Shown here piece after piece: positions 43,984 through 52,546 of a DNA stretch of 64,000 nucleotides. A program made the position numbers and the translations under genes. Source of the DNA: Bordetella parapertussis (GTDB taxonomy: Bacteria > Pseudomonadota > Gammaproteobacteria > Burkholderiales > Burkholderiaceae_B); the NCBI GenBank assembly GCA_945897365.1, contig CAMDFD010000010.1:74382-138381 (forward strand), read 5' to 3'. The notes below the pieces were generated by a model, which saw only the letters and a program-made list of their open reading frames with translations, ran no database searches and was not told the origin of the DNA. Each line of letters begins with the position of its first letter. The stretch's first letter is position 1.

Positions 43984-43989
43984 TATAAT
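43984..43989 (+). promoter_or_regulatory. Candidate -10 element of the lptD promoter
   Basis: TATAAT lies 93 bases before the GTG start of lptD in the intergenic gap shared with amgK. No good -35 is found at the expected spacing, so the promoter may be extended or assisted. Confidence 0.4.
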
Positions 43990-44081
43990 AGCGGCAGGAT
44001 TACACATAATCTTAGAGGTTCTTTTGGGGCTAAAAACCTGCGTTTTTGCTAAGTATCTGTATTAAGGTGACTTTTTAGAAA

Positions 44082-46445
44082 GTGCGACTCTTTTATTCGC
44101 TTTGGTGGCTGTTGGGGCTAGGGATTGCGGCAGTGCATGCTCAACCTGCTCCTGCGCCTGCGACCCCGGTCATTGTAGGCCCTGGGCTGCGCATTTCGCC
44201 TCTGCTAGAGCGCAGTACCGTGCCCGATAAAGAAATGCCCGCGTTTCTTGAGGGTGCGCAAATAGAAGGCGATGGACTCGGTAATGCCAAACTCAAAGGC
44301 AAGGCGGTGATTCGTCGTCAGGATGCCGTTCTCAAGGCCAATATCATTGATTACAACAAGCGCACAGGTGTGATGGACGCACAAATCAACGCGCGCTTGA
44401 TTCGGGATGGCAATGTCCTCTCGGGTACCAGTATTATTTATAACTCCGAAGACGGTACGGCTAGTGTGGATCAGCCTAACTTCTGGCTCGATGATGGTGG
44501 AGCGGGCTCCGGTTCTTGGGCCGATGTGTTCAACCGCGATCAAATGAGCATCACGGACGTCACTTACAGCGGTTGCCCCTGCCCTCAGCCCTCTTGGTAT
44601 ATCGAAACTGAAAAACTCGACCTAGACTATGCCGCCAACGAGGGCGTTGCTCGTAACGGTGTACTTTATTTTAAAAACGTACCGATTTTGGCCTCGCCTT
44701 ATTTGACCTTTCCGCTTAAAAAAGAAAGAAAATCCGGCTTCTTGCTGCCAACCTTCGGCAATACGTCGAATACGGGCTTTGACTATACCCAGCCTTATTA
44801 CTTCAATATTGCTCCGAATTACGATGCGACCCTGCAAGCGCGCGCGATGTCTAAGCGTGGGGTGCAGTGGGGCGGCGAGTTCCGCTATCTTGGTAGTCGC
44901 TACAGCGGTACGATGGCTGGTACATATTTAGACAAGGATCTTCAAACAGGCGAGCGTCGGTGGTTGTATAGCGCACAACACAGCCAAAGCTTTGGTCGCG
45001 GTTTCTTTGGCGCATACAACGTGAGTGGCGTATCTGATAGCAAATACTTCGACGATTTCGCGAGCTTAGGAATCAATCAGGCTGTTATTACGGCTTTACC
45101 TCGACAAGCTGGCGGTGGTTGGGCCAATCAGTACTTCAGTACCAGCGTGCAGGTGTCGACCTTTCAAACGATTTCAGGCCTACCTCAGTACAACAAAGTA
45201 CCTGAGTATTCGATCAATGCCGCACGCTATGATTTTGGCGGCTTCGATGTACAGAGCTTAAATACTTTTACCGAGTTTCGCGCGCCTCTGGACAATCGTT
45301 ACGCAATCGGCCCTGGTGGAAGTTTGCGCTTTCGCCCTGATGGCCAGCGACTTTTGTCCTACAACTCGATCGCTTACCCGATCGTGCGACCCGGTTGGTA
45401 TATCACCCCAAAAATCGCGATGAGCCTGTCGCAGTACCAAACCAATTGGTATGGATTGGAGCAGTTTTTTGGCTATGGACAACCCTCAAATGGTCGCGCG
45501 CTGCCCATTATGTCGATCGACTCTGGCATGACGTTTGAGCGGGATACTTCCTTTTTCGGGAAAGCGGCACTCCAGACGCTTGAGCCACGCGCCTACTATT
45601 TGCGAGTCCCTTATCGCAATCAATCGCAGTATCCCGTTTACGATACGACCCTTGCCGACTTCAGTTTTTCCTCGGCTTTCCAGGAAAATATTTACGCTGG
45701 TTTTGACCGGATCGCCAACGCAAACCAAGCAACTTTTGCGCTGACCACGCGATGGCTTGATGCAAGTTCTGGCTTTGAACGACTCCAACTCGGTATCGCA
45801 CAACAGTACTATTTCGAGGATCAGCAGGTCACCTTGCCCGGAGAGGTTCCACGTACTAATACAAGGTCTCAGTTTCTTTTTGGTGGTAGCGCGGCCTTGA
45901 CCGACACGATCAACCTGTCCTCTCTGGTCCAGTACAACCCGTATGCGAGTCAGATCAGTCGAGCTCAGTTGACGAGTCGCTGGCGCCCACAAAGGCTTGC
46001 CACTCTTGCATTATCCTATCGTTATCAGGTTAATCCACCACCGCTCTCCCTTTATCAGTCTCAGGGTCAAAATCAGCTTAGTGCAGCTTTCCAGTGGCCG
46101 TTAACTAAAAAGTGGTACTCGATCGGCCGCTTGGACTATTCGCTGAATAATGTGACAGCCCCTAGCGTGATCGACCCTACGCGGATTGTCGCGATCCCAA
46201 AAGTCACGCAGGCCGTCATGGGATTAGAGTACAAGGGTGATTGTTGCTGGACGGGTCGAGTCGTATTGCAGCGTTATGTTGTGAGTGTGGACCAAACCAA
46301 TACAGGTGTATTTTTTCAGCTCGAACTTGGTGGCTTAGGTAATTTGGGTCAGAATCCCATGGGCGTGATTGGTCGCAGTATTCCGGACTATCAGCCGATC
46401 AATCCACCGACTCCGAGGGTAAGTAAATTTGAAAGGTACGAATGA
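44082..46445 (+). CDS. lptD: LPS-assembly protein LptD
   Basis: The outer-membrane translocon for lipopolysaccharide, 787 residues. A signal peptide (RLFYSLWWLLGLGIAAVHA) is followed by the periplasmic beta-jellyroll (AKLKGKAVIRRQDAVLKANI, TGVMDAQINARLI) and then the beta-barrel. Cysteines for the disulfides occur as a CPC motif (165 and 167) and a CC pair near the C-terminus (KGDCCWTGRV), the pattern that links the two domains in E. coli. GTG 44082 is the first usable start, as an in-frame TAG precedes it. The stop overlaps the surA start by 4 bases. Confidence 0.95.
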   Translation: MRLFYSLWWLLGLGIAAVHAQPAPAPATPVIVGPGLRISPLLERSTVPDKEMPAFLEGAQIEGDGLGNAKLKGKAVIRRQDAVLKANIIDYNKRTGVMDAQINARLIRDGNVLSGTSIIYNSEDGTASVDQPNFWLDDGGAGSGSWADVFNRDQMSITDVTYSGCPCPQPSWYIETEKLDLDYAANEGVARNGVLYFKNVPILASPYLTFPLKKERKSGFLLPTFGNTSNTGFDYTQPYYFNIAPNYDATLQARAMSKRGVQWGGEFRYLGSRYSGTMAGTYLDKDLQTGERRWLYSAQHSQSFGRGFFGAYNVSGVSDSKYFDDFASLGINQAVITALPRQAGGGWANQYFSTSVQVSTFQTISGLPQYNKVPEYSINAARYDFGGFDVQSLNTFTEFRAPLDNRYAIGPGGSLRFRPDGQRLLSYNSIAYPIVRPGWYITPKIAMSLSQYQTNWYGLEQFFGYGQPSNGRALPIMSIDSGMTFERDTSFFGKAALQTLEPRAYYLRVPYRNQSQYPVYDTTLADFSFSSAFQENIYAGFDRIANANQATFALTTRWLDASSGFERLQLGIAQQYYFEDQQVTLPGEVPRTNTRSQFLFGGSAALTDTINLSSLVQYNPYASQISRAQLTSRWRPQRLATLALSYRYQVNPPPLSLYQSQGQNQLSAAFQWPLTKKWYSIGRLDYSLNNVTAPSVIDPTRIVAIPKVTQAVMGLEYKGDCCWTGRVVLQRYVVSVDQTNTGVFFQLELGGLGNLGQNPMGVIGRSIPDYQPINPPTPRVSKFERYE

Positions 46446-47998
46446 TGACGAGCATGACAAAAAGGACAATGATGGACACGACTTACTTTAGGCGTTGTTT
46501 GGCATTGCTGACCTTCATGGGCCTGACCTCCTTTGCGCTGATCGCTTCGGCGCAGCTTGGTGCGCCTCAGCCTGCCGCACGAGGTAACGCTGCGCAAAAA
46601 GCACCTGTTGAACGCGATGCAGATGGTATTGTTGCCGTGGTCAATCGAGAGGTCGTTACGCGTCGTGAATTAGATGCGCGTATTCGGATCACCAAACGCG
46701 AACTCGCCGCACAAGGTATTAAGGCACCTGCCGAGACTATCCTCGAAGGCCAGATTTTGCAACGCTTGATCACCGAAGCGCTCGAGCAACAAGAAGCACG
46801 ACGACTGCGCATTGATATTACGGATGCGATGTTGCAGTCAGGGCTGGAGATCATTGCCAAGCGCAACAATACGACCGTTGCTGTGATGCGCAAACAAATC
46901 GAGAGCGTAGGGATTGTTTGGGCTGATTACACATCCATGATTCGTCGCGAAATCATGCTCGAGCAACTGAGGCAAAGAGTCGCAGACAGCACTATTTTTG
47001 TTGGAGATGCAGAGGTCGATGCTTTTTTACGCGAACAAAAAGCGCGTAAGGACGGCAACCTTCCGATGTCAGTGCGTCCTGCGCCGCCACCGCCTCCTGC
47101 GCCACCCCCACCAAAACCGCAAGCGACCGCTCCTGCCATTATGGGGTTGGCGCAGATCTTAGTGCGCGTTCCTGAGGGATCGAACGAAGAGCAAATCAAG
47201 ACCTTGCGTGCCAAGGCGCAAGGCTTGCTGGCGCGGGTGCGCAAGGGTGAAAGTTTCCAAGAGGTCGCGAAAGCCTCCTCGGATGGACCAGAGGCGAGTC
47301 GTGGCGGCGATATGGGCGTGCGCCCCTTAAATGGTTGGCCTGATCTGTTTCTCAAAGGTGTTGCCGGTGTTCAGGATGGTCGCATTAGCAATATCATTCA
47401 AAGTCCGAATGGCTTCCATATTCTCAAAGTGATTGGTCGAGCAGGTGGAGCGCCGCCCGCACCTAAACCTCAACCTCAAGCGGCTCCGGCACCCGGCACA
47501 CCTGGGGGACCTGTCCCGCAGGGACCCATGCCTGTTCAGCAAACACAAGCCAGACATATTTTGATTAAAACGACTGCTGTGGTGAACGACGAAAACGCGC
47601 GTAAGCGACTAGAGCAAATTCGCGAACGTATCGTTCAAGGCGGAGAGCCTTTCTCGGATATGGCTAAGCGGTTTTCAAATGACGCCTCGGCCCCTCAGGG
47701 TGGTGTGTTGGGTTGGCTCAATCCGGGCGAAACTGTGCCACCCTTTGAAAAGGCGATGAACGCTCTAAAAGAGGGTGAGATCAGTCAGCCTGTGCAGAGT
47801 CAATTTGGCTGGCACTTGATTATTGTTGATGGTCGTCGTACGCAGGATATGGCTGAGCAGTTCATCCGCAATCAGGCGCGCCAACAAATTTTCCAACAGC
47901 GCTCAAACGCTGCGTTTGAAACTTGGCTACAACAAGTCCGAAGCCAAGCCTTCATCGACAATAGGCTTGAAAAGAGCCAGCGTCAGTCAGGACGTTAA
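46442..47998 (+). CDS. surA: Periplasmic chaperone/peptidyl-prolyl isomerase SurA
   Basis: The chaperone that delivers porins and LptD to the outer membrane, 518 residues. A signal peptide ends near ASA (residue 37). The chaperone domain (VAVVNREVVTRRELDARI) is followed by two parvulin domains (about 236-335, and from about 373, each with the parvulin segments such as FQEVAKASSDGPEA and FSDMAKRFSNDASA). Two Pro/Ala-rich linkers at about 212-231 and 336-370 are longer than in E. coli SurA. The start is one of several clustered ATGs. It is translationally coupled to lptD and followed 6 bases later by rsmA. Confidence 0.94.
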   Translation: MMTSMTKRTMMDTTYFRRCLALLTFMGLTSFALIASAQLGAPQPAARGNAAQKAPVERDADGIVAVVNREVVTRRELDARIRITKRELAAQGIKAPAETILEGQILQRLITEALEQQEARRLRIDITDAMLQSGLEIIAKRNNTTVAVMRKQIESVGIVWADYTSMIRREIMLEQLRQRVADSTIFVGDAEVDAFLREQKARKDGNLPMSVRPAPPPPPAPPPPKPQATAPAIMGLAQILVRVPEGSNEEQIKTLRAKAQGLLARVRKGESFQEVAKASSDGPEASRGGDMGVRPLNGWPDLFLKGVAGVQDGRISNIIQSPNGFHILKVIGRAGGAPPAPKPQPQAAPAPGTPGGPVPQGPMPVQQTQARHILIKTTAVVNDENARKRLEQIRERIVQGGEPFSDMAKRFSNDASAPQGGVLGWLNPGETVPPFEKAMNALKEGEISQPVQSQFGWHLIIVDGRRTQDMAEQFIRNQARQQIFQQRSNAAFETWLQQVRSQAFIDNRLEKSQRQSGR

Positions 47999-48004
47999 CA
48001 TTTC

Positions 48005-48802
48005 GTGAGCAGCCGTAGCAATCAGGATCATCAGGCACGCAAGCGCTTCGGTCAGAATTTTCTGGTCGATGCTGCTGTGGTGGAATCGATCGTTCGAGTG
48101 ATTGCTCCACAAACGGCTGACAACATGGTCGAAATCGGTCCTGGCTTGTCTGCGTTGACCGCACCGCTTCTTGAGCGTCTTGAGCGCTTGTCGGTGATTG
48201 AGATCGATCGCGATCTTGCGCAGCGACTGCGTGATCGTTTTTCCTCCGACCGACTCAATATTATTGAGGGTGATGCGCTTCAAATTGATTTTGCGCAGTT
48301 TGGCGACAAGTTTCGGATTGTTGGTAATCTTCCCTACAATATTTCAAGCCCACTACTTTTTGCTCTAGTCAGTTGTGCAGAACAAGTGGTGGACCAACAC
48401 TTCATGCTGCAAAGAGAAGTCGTGGATCGTATGGTCGCTCGCGCAGGCGAGTCTGATTACAGCCGTTTGTCCGTCATGCTTCAATATCGCTATCGCATTC
48501 AAAAGCTTTTCGATGTTTTGCCGGAGGCCTTTGACCCCCCGCCGCGTGTGACGTCATCCATTGTGCGAATGATTCCCTTGGGGGCCGAACGATTGCGTGC
48601 CCAAAGCGACGCGCTGTTTGCGCGAGTCGTCCAGCGTGCCTTTTCTCAGCGCCGCAAAATGTTGCGCGGTGTGCTGAGTGAGTGGACGACGCTGATCCCT
48701 TGGGAAGGTTTGGGTATCGAGCCCACTTGGCGAGCCGAGCAGGTCTCCGTTGCCGGTTTTATCGGCATCACCGATGCGCTGTGGCAAGCTGGTGAGCGCT
48801 AA
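48005..48802 (+). CDS. rsmA: 16S rRNA dimethyladenosine transferase RsmA (KsgA)
   Basis: The 265-residue SAM-dependent methyltransferase that dimethylates two adjacent adenines near the 3' end of 16S rRNA. Motifs are RKRFGQNFLVD, VEIGPGLSALT (SAM binding), VIEIDRDLA, the catalytic NLPYNISSPLLF and FMLQREVVDRM, with FSQRRKMLRG near the end. GTG 48005 is the start. It follows surA directly, without the pdxA that often lies between them. Loss of this gene confers kasugamycin resistance in other species. It converges on the glycerate kinase with 13 bases between. Confidence 0.95.
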   Translation: MSSRSNQDHQARKRFGQNFLVDAAVVESIVRVIAPQTADNMVEIGPGLSALTAPLLERLERLSVIEIDRDLAQRLRDRFSSDRLNIIEGDALQIDFAQFGDKFRIVGNLPYNISSPLLFALVSCAEQVVDQHFMLQREVVDRMVARAGESDYSRLSVMLQYRYRIQKLFDVLPEAFDPPPRVTSSIVRMIPLGAERLRAQSDALFARVVQRAFSQRRKMLRGVLSEWTTLIPWEGLGIEPTWRAEQVSVAGFIGITDALWQAGER

Positions 48803-48815
48803 ATCCTGCATTCCA

Positions 48816-49958
48816 TCATGTTGAGACGTTTCTAGCTGAGAGCCAAAGTCTGAGGACGTCTTGCGCGCGGTCTTTCAAGAGTTGTTCAGCATTGGCGCAT
48901 GCCTGCTCAAGAGACATTGGGCCTGAAGTCAAGCTAAATGCCGCAACTATCCCGGTTTGATACAAAGCCTGATAGCCCTCTCCTAACGAGCCTGCGATGG
49001 CGATGACAGGTACGCCCGCAGCTTGGGCGATTTTGGCGACCCCCATGGGTGTTTTGCCATGTAGCGTTTGCGCATCCATCCGACCTTCGCCGGTAATGAC
49101 TAACTGTGCACCCTTAATCGCCGATGCGAGTCCGCCCAGCTCAGCGACGACCTCTACTCCCGGACGAAAACGAGCTTGCATCCATGCGCGAGCGGCAAAC
49201 CCCAAACCACCTGCTGCGCCGGCGCCGGGTGCCAGACGATGATCCTCACCGAGTGCGTCGGCGCATTGATCCGCGAAGTGCTCCAGTGCTGCATCAAGTA
49301 TCCGGACTTTTTCCGCTGTCGCACCTTTTTGAGGTCCAAAAATTGCTGAGGCTCCTTTAGGGCCGCAGAGAGGATTGTTCACATCTGAAGCGATGGTGAC
49401 TTGTGTGTCTTTGAGTCTAGCGTCTAAAAAGTGACTGTCGATGCGCGCGAGTTTGGTGAGCGCGGCACCACCCGGTGCAAGCGGATTGCCTTGTGCATCC
49501 AAAAGCACCAGACCAAGCGCCTGTAGCATCCCTGCGCCAGCATCGTTGGTGGCGGAGCCTCCCAAGCCAAGGACGATGTGTCTCGCTCCAAGATCCAGCG
49601 CGTGGCGAATCAGTTGACCAACACCAAAACTGCTGGCTCGCAAGGGGTCGCGTTCAGCCACCGCGATATGTTCCAAGCCCGCTGCACAGGCCATTTCGAT
49701 GATCGCGATCTTGCCAGGGAGCCAACCCCACTGTGCCTGGATCGGACGACCTAGCGCATCTTCGACAACATTGACACGCGGCTCGCCACCCGTCGCGGCC
49801 AAAATCGCTTCGACCGTGCCTTCGCCTCCATCAGCCATCGGAATGCAGACGCAGTGCACTTCGGGGGCGGCTTGGATCAACCCCTGCGCGATCGCCGCGG
49901 CAACCTTGGGCGCAGACAGGGACTCTTTAAACGAGTCGGGGGCGATGACGATTTTCAT
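48816..49958 (-). CDS. Glycerate kinase, type 1
   Basis: A 380-residue kinase of the GarK/GlxK family that makes 2-phosphoglycerate from D-glycerate. The start MKIVIAPDSFKESLSAPKVAAAIAQG and the core MADGGEGTVEAILAATGG, LGLGGSATNDAGAGMLQALG and TGEGRMDAQTLHGK are highly diagnostic. It begins 4 bases after the gloA stop and is last in the long minus-strand operon starting at glyQ. The product would feed lower glycolysis from glyoxylate or serine metabolism; no glyoxylate carboligase is in view. Confidence 0.93.
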   Translation of the reverse strand: MKIVIAPDSFKESLSAPKVAAAIAQGLIQAAPEVHCVCIPMADGGEGTVEAILAATGGEPRVNVVEDALGRPIQAQWGWLPGKIAIIEMACAAGLEHIAVAERDPLRASSFGVGQLIRHALDLGARHIVLGLGGSATNDAGAGMLQALGLVLLDAQGNPLAPGGAALTKLARIDSHFLDARLKDTQVTIASDVNNPLCGPKGASAIFGPQKGATAEKVRILDAALEHFADQCADALGEDHRLAPGAGAAGGLGFAARAWMQARFRPGVEVVAELGGLASAIKGAQLVITGEGRMDAQTLHGKTPMGVAKIAQAAGVPVIAIAGSLGEGYQALYQTGIVAAFSLTSGPMSLEQACANAEQLLKDRAQDVLRLWLSARNVST

Positions 49959-49962
49959 CGCT

Positions 49963-50355
49963 TCAGGCAGCTGTCTTTTTTTGAATCAACTCGATTTTGT
50001 AGCCGTCTGGATCTTCGACAAAGGCGATCACGGTTGTGCCGTGCTTCATCGGACCTGCTTCGCGGGTGACTTTTCCACCGCGTGCGCGAACGAGATCGCA
50101 TGCTTCGTAGGCATTGTCGACAGAAAGAGCGATATGGCCATAGCCGGTTCCGAGATCATACGATGACGTATCCCAGTTGTAGGTCAGCTCTAGTGCGGAA
50201 CCTTCAGTTTCATCTTGGTACCCCACAAAGGTATTGGTAAAGCGCCCGCTTGGGTACTCGGTGCTGCGCAGCACGCGCATGCCGAGCACCTTTGTATAAA
50301 ACTCAATCGAGCGTTCAAGGTTGCCAACGCGCAACATGGTGTGCAAAATTCTCAT
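49963..50355 (-). CDS. gloA: Lactoylglutathione lyase (glyoxalase I)
   Basis: A 130-residue vicinal-oxygen-chelate enzyme that converts the methylglyoxal-glutathione hemithioacetal to S-lactoylglutathione. The start MRILHTMLRVGNLERSIEFYTKVLGM carries the first metal-ligand His, then ALELTYNWDTSSYDLGTGYGHIA (second part) and the Glu in DPDGYKIELIQ. The length is like E. coli GloA (135). It is 67 bases downstream of the metalloprotease gene in the glyQ operon, a placement typical of Burkholderiales. Confidence 0.95.
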   Translation of the reverse strand: MRILHTMLRVGNLERSIEFYTKVLGMRVLRSTEYPSGRFTNTFVGYQDETEGSALELTYNWDTSSYDLGTGYGHIALSVDNAYEACDLVRARGGKVTREAGPMKHGTTVIAFVEDPDGYKIELIQKKTAA

Positions 50356-50422
50356 GGATGTTCCTCTCTGAATATGATTTAAACCTGATGGATCAATGAT
50401 AACAACAGTCTATCGTTGTCCT

Positions 50423-51271
50423 TCAGAGATCGGGGACGTGATCGGGTGTATGTTTTTGCAGCATTTTCTTGGCTTGTTGATAGTCCGGATAGAGTTGTTG
50501 CACCTCTGACCAAAAGTCCTGGCTGTGATTCATTTCTCTTAGATGCGCTAGCTCATGGGCGATCACATAGTCGATCACCATGGGTGAAAAATGAATCAGT
50601 CGCCAGTTGAGCATGATATTTCCATCGCTGGTACAGGAGCCCCAGCGCGTTGCGGCAGACGAGAGCCTCCAACGGCTAATCGTGAGGCCTGTCTTATCCA
50701 GAAAATGTTTGATGCGCTGTCCAAACAAAATTTTCGCGCGTGTTTGCAACCAGGCCTGGGTCATGTCACGAATGCGGTGCATGTCAGCATCGTTGGGCAA
50801 GGCAAGCCATAGCAGTTGACCATGCTCGGGCGCATTAGGGTCACCCTCGAAATAAGCCGCACCATGCGCACCATGCGCGACATGCGTGCCAGGCGTGCCG
50901 CTGCGCAAGATGATCTTACATCCTAGGTACGGAAGCTCGCCGCCAGATTGCCAGCGCGTATGGGACATTGCGAGACGTTCTTTGCGCGCTTGCCAGTCTT
51001 GCAACTTGGCTAGAATCCAAGGCATTTTTTCAATGACGGCTGCGTCAATTTGACCGAGGGTGACCCAATTCGGTGCCGTCACGCGCAGACCTTCGTCCTG
51101 AATGACAAAACCGATACTGCGCCGACGTGAGCGTAACAAGCTAAAGCCAATCGCTTGATCACCATGGCGGACAATGCGCCATTTAGCACCGAGCGCAATG
51201 GTTTCAGGCGCGATGGTCCACCCGGGTTTGGGTGTGTCTGCATCTGATAGCAAAAGCTCGAGCTGGCTCAT
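50423..51271 (-). CDS. YgjP-like zinc metalloprotease (DUF45/M48-related)
   Basis: A 282-residue protein ending in the YgjP/WLM-type zinc peptidase domain. The HExxH motif is in IAHELAHLREMNHSQDFW, preceded by RWGSCTSDGNIMLNWRLI, both characteristic. The N-terminal part (IGFVIQDEGLRVTAPNWV) is the expected DUF45 beta-region. It overlaps the acyltransferase stop by 4 bases. Function is poorly known; DUF45 genes often sit in housekeeping operons as here. Confidence 0.88.
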   Translation of the reverse strand: MSQLELLLSDADTPKPGWTIAPETIALGAKWRIVRHGDQAIGFSLLRSRRRSIGFVIQDEGLRVTAPNWVTLGQIDAAVIEKMPWILAKLQDWQARKERLAMSHTRWQSGGELPYLGCKIILRSGTPGTHVAHGAHGAAYFEGDPNAPEHGQLLWLALPNDADMHRIRDMTQAWLQTRAKILFGQRIKHFLDKTGLTISRWRLSSAATRWGSCTSDGNIMLNWRLIHFSPMVIDYVIAHELAHLREMNHSQDFWSEVQQLYPDYQQAKKMLQKHTPDHVPDL

Positions 51272-52014
51272 GATTGTTGTGGATAGCGCTCGGGGTTCAG
51301 GCGCTGCATTTCGGCTTCAATCCACGCCTGCACGCGCTCATTGAGTTCCTCGGGCGTGAGTCCGACGGATGCAATAGCAGGACCAATTGAGACGGTGATG
51401 TAGCCTGGTTTTTTGATAAAGGCATTGCGTGGCCAACACTCACCGGCGTTTAGAGCGATCGGGATCACCGGCGCACCCGTGCGTGTGGCAAGCAAGGCGC
51501 CGCCCATTTTGAAGCGGCCAGTTTTTCCTGGCGCAATGCGTGTGCCCTCTGGAAATAGAATAGGCCAGCGCCCTTCGTCTAAGCGTTGCTGTCCGACTTT
51601 GACGACTTGTTCGAACGCATCGCGGCCTTTGCTGCGGTCGATGGGGATCATGGCAAGCAAAGCCAAACCCCAGCCGAAAAACGGCACGCGATGCAACTCG
51701 CGCTTGTAGACGAAGCAGACCTCGCGTGGCAGATACGCGGGCAAAAAAAGTGTTTCCCAGGCAGATTGATGTTTAGACAACACAATCCCCGGACCATCCG
51801 GGAGATTTTCCCAGCCTTTGACTTGCCATTTGACGCCACAGATCACGCGTGCGCCCCAAATCGCCATTCTTGGCCAGCCCATCGTCAGTTTGTAGCGCCA
51901 GTGCAAGGGTAAGGGCGACCAGACCATGCAAGCGAACGCGTAGGGGATCACCGTCACCACCAAGAGCAAGGTGAAGAGTGTCGCGCGGGTGACAAGAGCG
52001 AGTTTATTGAACAT
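51268..52014 (-). CDS. plsC: 1-acyl-sn-glycerol-3-phosphate acyltransferase
   Basis: A 248-residue acyltransferase of the PlsC family with an N-terminal membrane helix (ATLFTLLLVVTVIPYAFAC). Motif I reads LSKHQSAWETLF, that is HX4E where the textbook motif is HX4D; the later LFPEGTRIAPG (motif III) is intact. The Glu variant is, from memory, common in this betaproteobacterial subgroup. It makes phosphatidate or acts on a related lysolipid. It overlaps gmhB by 11 bases and the metalloprotease gene by 4. Confidence 0.9.
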   Translation of the reverse strand: MFNKLALVTRATLFTLLLVVTVIPYAFACMVWSPLPLHWRYKLTMGWPRMAIWGARVICGVKWQVKGWENLPDGPGIVLSKHQSAWETLFLPAYLPREVCFVYKRELHRVPFFGWGLALLAMIPIDRSKGRDAFEQVVKVGQQRLDEGRWPILFPEGTRIAPGKTGRFKMGGALLATRTGAPVIPIALNAGECWPRNAFIKKPGYITVSIGPAIASVGLTPEELNERVQAWIEAEMQRLNPERYPQQS

Positions 52015-52546
52015 GGGAAAGAATTTTTTCTACTGCTTCGGCCAAGTTTTCAACGACCTGCGTGTTGGGCGGAAGCTTGCCTTGTTTGAGGGTTTTCGGA
52101 CCATTGCCCGTTTGCACCAACCAAGGACGGCAACCGGCAGTTGCGCCTGCTTGAATATCTCTCAGCGAATCACCAACCGTGGGCACCTCGCTGAGGTCGA
52201 CATCGTAGCGTCTGGCGATATCGTGAAACAGCCCGGGTAGAGGTTTGCGACACACGCAGCCGTCCTCAGGCCCATGCGGACATACAAAGATCGCATCCAC
52301 GGCGCCGCTCAACTGTGCGAGCTCTTTGCGCAATTTCAAATGAATCGCTGTCAATGCGGAGATGTCGAACAGACCTCGCGCAAGACCTGACTGATTGGAG
52401 GCAATCGCCACGGTCCAGCCAGCCTGGTGCAGTCGCGCGATTGCTTGCAAACTGCCTGGGATCGGATGCCATTCTTTCGGACTTTTGACGTAGTCCGGAC
52501 TATCCTGGTTAATCACGCCATCACGGTCGAGGATAATGAGTTTCAT
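52004..52546 (-). CDS. gmhB: D-glycero-beta-D-manno-heptose-1,7-bisphosphate 7-phosphatase
   Basis: A HAD-superfamily phosphatase of 180 residues in ADP-heptose synthesis for LPS core. The start IILDRDGVINQDSPDYV holds the nucleophile, VAIASNQSGLARG is motif II and the zinc site is made by CPHGPEDGCVCRKP. PTVGDSLRDIQAGATAGC is motif IV. It overlaps the glyS stop by 4 bases and plsC by 11. Placement after glyS is standard in Burkholderiales. Confidence 0.95.
   Translation of the reverse strand: MKLIILDRDGVINQDSPDYVKSPKEWHPIPGSLQAIARLHQAGWTVAIASNQSGLARGLFDISALTAIHLKLRKELAQLSGAVDAIFVCPHGPEDGCVCRKPLPGLFHDIARRYDVDLSEVPTVGDSLRDIQAGATAGCRPWLVQTGNGPKTLKQGKLPPNTQVVENLAEAVEKILSHVQ

Noticed and set aside
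47075..47134. Proline-rich coding stretch in surA as a possible frameshift
   Set aside because: The frame is continuous into both parvulin domains, so it is a real linker.
50356..50422. Hairpin between the metalloprotease and gloA genes as a terminator
   Set aside because: The stem is only about five pairs and lacks a T tract; both genes are on the same strand in a known operon order.
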